Notes under the pieces: generated by a model
What the model saw: the letters and a program-made list of their open reading frames with translations, nothing else
Databases searched by the model: none
Told to the model about the DNA's origin: nothing
Assembly (NCBI RefSeq): GCF_039414295.1
Contig: NZ_JBCITM010000006.1
Location: 62,001 to 126,000, forward strand
Source of the DNA: Anoxynatronum sibiricum
GTDB taxonomy: Bacteria > Bacillota > Clostridia > Peptostreptococcales > Tindalliaceae
Length of the DNA: 64,000 nt
Direction: 5' to 3'
In this document: positions 61,185 through 64,000 of the stretch, one piece after another
Position numbering within the stretch: position 1 is the stretch's first letter
Layout of the letters: each line of letters begins with the position of its first letter
Made by a program: the position numbers and the translations under genes

Positions 61185-61457
61185 TTACTGTTGAAATTTG
61201 AACTCGATAATGTTGGTTTCCAATATATCCCGAATCTCATGCCACACCTCTTTAAAGGTGGGCGCATTGCACACCATTTGCGGCGTAATGCCATGGATCT
61301 GAATGTTAAAGGGATGAAGGTCCAGTGGCTCCGGTTTGATAAGCCAGCTTTTTCTTGAATACTCGCCATTGTCATAAAGAATCATGCCCAGAGAGCAAGC
61401 GCTGTTTCTTCTTGCGTTGGCTGTTTCAAAGTCAATGGCGACGAATTTGATTGACAC
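61185..61457 (-). pseudogene. DnaQ-like 3'-5' exonuclease, N-terminal fragment
   Basis: 90 codons from a GTG start behind GAGGTG. VAIDFETANARRNSACSLGMI supplies the Exo I DxE motif, and FNIQIHGITPQMVCNAPTF is the conserved middle of DnaQ/epsilon-like exonucleases. The frame ends after TNIIEFKFQQ, before Exo II (normally HNAxFD) and Exo III, so catalysis is impossible. No remainder of the gene was found downstream; a PfpI-like remnant follows at once. Confidence 0.75.
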
Positions 61458-61673
61458 AAGGCTTCACCTCAATTTCGATTGTCTTCACAGCTGGGATCAC
61501 AGCTTCATAAGACCCTCTTCCAATGCTGTTACCAGCGTCTCCCACGATAGCCACATTTATAGAATATCACATCCGTGACCGTTCCGACTCCATTCACCTC
61601 CAAAAATCTCTTGAAACAGGAAACGAAACCAACATTTCTATCATCAGCAATGGTCCTCCCCACTGCTGACATG

Positions 61674-61700
61674 AAAAAAGCCCGCCGGTAACCGGCAGGC
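61674..61700 (-). terminator. Rho-independent terminator after queF
   Basis: GCCCGCCGGT (61680-61689) pairs with ACCGGCAGGC (61691-61700), with one mismatch. Leftward it is followed by TTTTTT (61679-61674). It starts 12 bases after the queF stop. Confidence 0.88.
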
Positions 61701-61712
61701 CTCCTATATTTT

Positions 61713-62207
61713 CTATCGATTATCGATTGATTCCGGATACAGATCGTGCTGCTGCAGCCTTTGCCACGCCACTTCATGCCATCGGGTGCCTTCTTTGCCG
61801 TAATTGCAGTAAGGATCAATGGAAATACCGCCCCTTGGCGTAAACTTGCCCCACACTTCAATGTATTTGGGATCCATCAGTTTGATCAGATCTTTCATGA
61901 TCGTATTCACACAGTCTTCATGAAAACCGCCATGGTTTCGAAAGCTGAACAGATAAAGCTTCAGGGATTTACTCTCCACCATCCGCACATCAGGCACATA
62001 AGCAATGTAGATGGCGGCAAAATCCGGTTGCCCTGTGATGGGGCAGAGGCTTGTAAACTCAGGGCAGTTAAACTTGACGAAATAATCATTTTCCTGATGC
62101 CTGTTTTCAAATGTTTCCAATATTTCCGGCTTGTATTGATCTCCATAGACTGTCTGCTGATTGCCTAAAAGCGACAGCCCATCAATATGGTCAGGTGCTT
62201 TCAACAT
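61713..62207 (-). CDS. queF: 7-cyano-7-deazaguanine reductase (preQ1 synthase)
   Basis: A 164-residue unimodular QueF that reduces preQ0 to preQ1 with NADPH in queuosine synthesis. The catalytic Cys lies in FTSLCPITGQPDF. The QueF signature ESKSLKLYLFSFRNHG follows, and the Glu/His pocket (FHEDC) is present. It is downstream of queT (33 bases) and both are under a preQ1 riboswitch. Other queuosine genes (queC, D, E) are absent from the window. Confidence 0.94.
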   Translation of the reverse strand: MLKAPDHIDGLSLLGNQQTVYGDQYKPEILETFENRHQENDYFVKFNCPEFTSLCPITGQPDFAAIYIAYVPDVRMVESKSLKLYLFSFRNHGGFHEDCVNTIMKDLIKLMDPKYIEVWGKFTPRGGISIDPYCNYGKEGTRWHEVAWQRLQQHDLYPESIDNR

Positions 62208-62240
62208 GATTTCCCTATACCTCCCCTACTTTCACTTCTG

Positions 62241-62738
62241 TTATCTGTCTGATAGCGGCCCTTCAAGATATTTCACCATCAGAACTCCCACCATGCCGGG
62301 TATCACCTGTCCAACACCGATGCTCACCGCAAGAATTCCATAAGGAACATTGATCAGCGGCGAAAGCCACAGGGGCACCATCAGCGTCGGAATCGCCATA
62401 ATGGGCAGCGCCACCAGTAAAAGATGCACTTTTCTGGCATACCTGCATCCGGCCGCTGTGAAAATGCCAACCATGAACCCACCGATCATATCCATCGGCC
62501 CAAGTCCGCCCAGAATAGTATTGCTGAGAAAATTTGCTGCTCCCAGGGGAATGATTAAAACTGGATTGATGGCCGCCAGCGCGTACAGACTGGTGGCGAT
62601 CCGCACCTGATACTGGCCAAAGGCGAAACTTTGGGTGAAAAACATGATGACGACATACAGCGCAATAACGATGGCGGAAAAGGTTAAGCTGCGTGTATCA
62701 GCGAACGCATTGCTTTTTTTGACTGCTTGAACTTTCAT
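62241..62738 (-). CDS. queT: QueT-family queuosine-precursor transporter (ECF S component)
   Basis: A 165-residue membrane protein with five or six helices. The N-terminal SLTFSAIVIALYVVIMFFTQSFAFGQYQVRIA followed by ALAAINPVLIIPLGAANFLSN fits the QueT family of energy-coupling-factor substrate-binding subunits. It would bind preQ0/preQ1 or queuine and work with a shared ECF module encoded elsewhere. AAGGAG precedes the ATG. The preQ1-I riboswitch upstream strongly supports the substrate. Confidence 0.9.
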   Translation of the reverse strand: MKVQAVKKSNAFADTRSLTFSAIVIALYVVIMFFTQSFAFGQYQVRIATSLYALAAINPVLIIPLGAANFLSNTILGGLGPMDMIGGFMVGIFTAAGCRYARKVHLLLVALPIMAIPTLMVPLWLSPLINVPYGILAVSIGVGQVIPGMVGVLMVKYLEGPLSDR

Positions 62739-62794
62739 TTTTTGCTCCTTCCCTCATCACAAAGGAGAAAGTGCGATAATCCTGTTTTTAAGGC

Positions 62795-62835
62795 AAAAAA
62801 AACAGCACCCAAAAAGGCACCTTTCAAAAACTGCT
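62795..62835 (-). terminator. preQ1 riboswitch terminator
   Basis: A two-part hairpin: AGCA/TGCT outer pairing (62835-62832 with 62807-62804) around an AAAGG/CCTTT inner stem, followed leftward by a run of eight T (62802-62795). It lies between the preQ1 aptamer and queT, and suits transcription attenuation when preQ1 is plentiful. Confidence 0.65.
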
Positions 62836-62856
62836 CTGCTACAAGCAACATCTGGC

Positions 62857-62894
62857 CCTAGTTTTGTTTATAGACAGGATGGTTTCGAACTGTC
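62857..62894 (-). ncRNA. preQ1-I riboswitch aptamer
   Basis: On the minus strand a GACAG/CTGTC stem encloses the TTCGAAACCATC loop and is followed by the A-rich tail TATAAACAAAACTAGG that forms the H-type pseudoknot of class I preQ1 aptamers. The small size (about 38 bases) and position before queT-queF agree. Loop details deviate a little from the best-known examples. Confidence 0.78.
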
Positions 62895-62995
62895 TTCCAT
62901 ATGACAAGCTATATTTTCTACCTATGCTACCATATTTTCCACTCCATGACCAGCTTTCTGTTCCCGATCTTTAACAGTTTCTCCTGTCCTCATTT

Positions 62996-63322
62996 CTACA
63001 ACCAGTGAAATTGCCGGCCAAAGCCGGAGTCATATTTACGTTTGAAGAAGGCCTCCAAGCTCTCCCGGGTGCTGCCGTCACCTTTCTGATGGGTTTCTTT
63101 CTGAAACAGGCTCATTTCCTGGTGTTCTTCCAGAGAAAGGCGTTGGTACTGGTTCTGAAATCGAATGAAAGTGACTTCCAGAAGCGTGTAGAGCATCATA
63201 TTGCGGCAGTGGGTGCCTGATCAGCTGCCTGAAACAGCTGGTGCCGCATTTCATCGCTGACATCCTTTTTCAAAGATTCGCATCGATTTTCGCTCATGCA
63301 GTTGCTCCATGACGGTTTTCAT
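62996..63322 (-). pseudogene. Nitroreductase pseudogene with frameshift and internal deletion
   Basis: From the ATG at 63322 (GAAAGG upstream) the frame reads MKTVMEQLHERKSMRIFEKG, a clear nitroreductase N-terminus, then reaches a stop after 23 codons. A second frame continues SDEMRHQLFQAADQAPTA and a third MMLYTLLEVT. The sequence then jumps over ~130 missing codons to YQRLSLEEHQEMSLFQKE and a tail with ESLEAFFKRKYDSGFGRQ, stopping early. FMN-binding and catalytic regions are gone. The tail is closely related to the remnant at 50280-50438. Confidence 0.82.
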
Positions 63323-63367
63323 GGTCTTTACCTTTCCCGCTTTCTTGTTTGTTTTTTCATTGGCCTA

Positions 63368-64000
63368 CTAGTTCAACTTTAGGTCACCAGCTTTGATCCA
63401 TCCCTTTCGTCTCATGATTTCTGCCAGAATCAGCGAGAGAACGGCCGGCAGTATGAAATGAAGGAGCCCCATTTTCATCAGCACATCGGCAGAGAATCCC
63501 ATGGCACTGATGGTTCCAAATTGTCCCACCAGTCCGCTGGTTCCCATTCCGGCACCTGTGGGCACGTTTTCCATACGCAGTAAAGTGGCCGCCAGCGGGC
63601 CAAGTATGGCACTTGCCACCGTAGGCGGTATCCAAATAAGTGGATTTCGCACAATGTTGGGAATTTGGAGCATCGAAGTGCCCAGCCCCTGAGAGAGCAA
63701 ACCGCCCCAGCCGTTCTCCCGGTAGCTGATGACAGCAAACCCAATCATCTGGCAGCAACATCCCACTGTAGCTGCACCGGCAGCAGTACCGCCAAGACCC
63801 AGCATGATACACAGTGCCGCGCTGGAGATGGGCAGTGTAAGCGCCATGCCTACAATAACAGCCATCAAGGCTCCCATGGGAATGGGATGCATTTCGGTCA
63901 CCACCATAATAACAGTCCCCAACCAGGCCATAAAGCCACCAATGAAAGGCCCTGCCACCATTCCCATTACCACACCGGCTGCAATGGTGATCATGGGAGT
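63368..64000 (-). CDS. PTS sugar transporter EIIC-type membrane protein, 5' end cut by window edge
   Basis: The last ~210 residues of a polytopic membrane protein. Long Gly/Ala-rich helices with MITIAAGVVMGMVAGPFIGGF, LGLGGTAAGAATVGCCCQMIGFA and GTSGLVGQFGTISAMG fit the PTS_EIIC_2 family (membrane sugar-permease component of a phosphotransferase system) of about 340 residues. The frame is open to the window edge, and the ATG at 63994 is internal. No EIIA/EIIB gene is seen. The substrate is unknown. Confidence 0.78.
   Translation of the reverse strand, partial: TPMITIAAGVVMGMVAGPFIGGFMAWLGTVIMVVTEMHPIPMGALMAVIVGMALTLPISSAALCIMLGLGGTAAGAATVGCCCQMIGFAVISYRENGWGGLLSQGLGTSMLQIPNIVRNPLIWIPPTVASAILGPLAATLLRMENVPTGAGMGTSGLVGQFGTISAMGFSADVLMKMGLLHFILPAVLSLILAEIMRRKGWIKAGDLKLN

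Noticed and set aside
61529..61861. Leftward 110-codon open frame
   Set aside because: It overlaps queF in another frame and runs through the queF terminator.
1..64000. tRNA, rRNA, CRISPR arrays, IS elements and prophage genes
   Set aside because: No T-loop/anticodon pattern, no regular direct repeats with spacers, and no transposase or integrase motif was seen on either strand.

Overview
The window looks like a chromosomal segment of a Bacillota (Firmicutes) bacterium, most likely a free-living Clostridia lineage. Start sites carry strong AGGAGG-type ribosome binding sites. The gene set includes YesM/YesN two-component regulators, a YtrA-type GntR regulator, YwbE and DUF4317 proteins, a cyclic-di-GMP-I riboswitch and a preQ1-I riboswitch. 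Sequence alone does not identify the genus. No rRNA, tRNA, CRISPR array, transposase, integrase or phage gene was recognised.

Layout. 1-1.9 kb: OpuC-type compatible-solute ABC transporter (edge-truncated). 2-2.7 kb: a hypothetical gene whose promoter abuts a perfect 47-bp palindrome. 2.7-6.7 kb: ArsA-family ATPase with a small partner, MarR regulator, two membrane proteins. 6.8-16.9 kb: sugar locus transcribed leftward (YesN, YesM, a degenerate double ABC protein, RbsA/RbsC/RbsB-type transporter, ROK sugar kinase, ManA). 17-23.8 kb: DUF4317 protein, serine hydrolase, M19 dipeptidase, aldehyde dehydrogenase, Lrp regulator and LysE exporter. 23.7-30 kb: NarL-type two-component system with an ABC-2 exporter and a DUF418 membrane protein. 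30.2-33 kb: YtrA-like GntR/ABC operon. 33.2-34.7 kb: an AsnB homologue lacking the glutaminase cysteine. 34.9-38 kb: three zinc-ribbon proteins behind a c-di-GMP-I riboswitch. 38.2-42.9 kb: DtxR/MntR regulator with a Mn/Zn ABC transporter whose two permeases both carry C-terminal winged-helix-like tails. 43-48.6 kb: YgjP-like metallopeptidase, LysR regulator, NCS2-like permease with an isochorismatase-fold amidase, a 270-bp palindromic element, YjiH-family protein. 49-57.6 kb: small membrane proteins, GNAT/YoaP protein, a large periplasmic-sensor GGDEF/HD-GYP enzyme, GH18 protein, YwbE and DUF3795. 57.8-64 kb: a class A-like serine hydrolase, NudC, methyltransferase, queuosine salvage genes (queT, queF) under a preQ1 riboswitch, and an edge-truncated PTS EIIC.

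Genes acting together. The sugar locus forms a sensing, uptake, phosphorylation and isomerisation path. The zinc-ribbon operon is placed under cyclic-di-GMP control, and a diguanylate cyclase/HD-GYP enzyme able to alter that messenger lies 15 kb away. The metal regulator sits directly in front of its presumed target transporter.

The right third (50-63.3 kb) is notable for decay. Six broken genes are visible: two nitroreductase remnants, a frameshifted YwbE copy, a D-aminoacylase, a PfpI-like gene and a DnaQ-like exonuclease. Several keep both termini but have lost the middle, suggesting repeated internal deletions. The strongest leads are the c-di-GMP-regulated zinc-ribbon trio, the catalytically dead double ABC protein beside YesMN, the AsnB-like protein with Ser2, and the 270-bp palindromic element.
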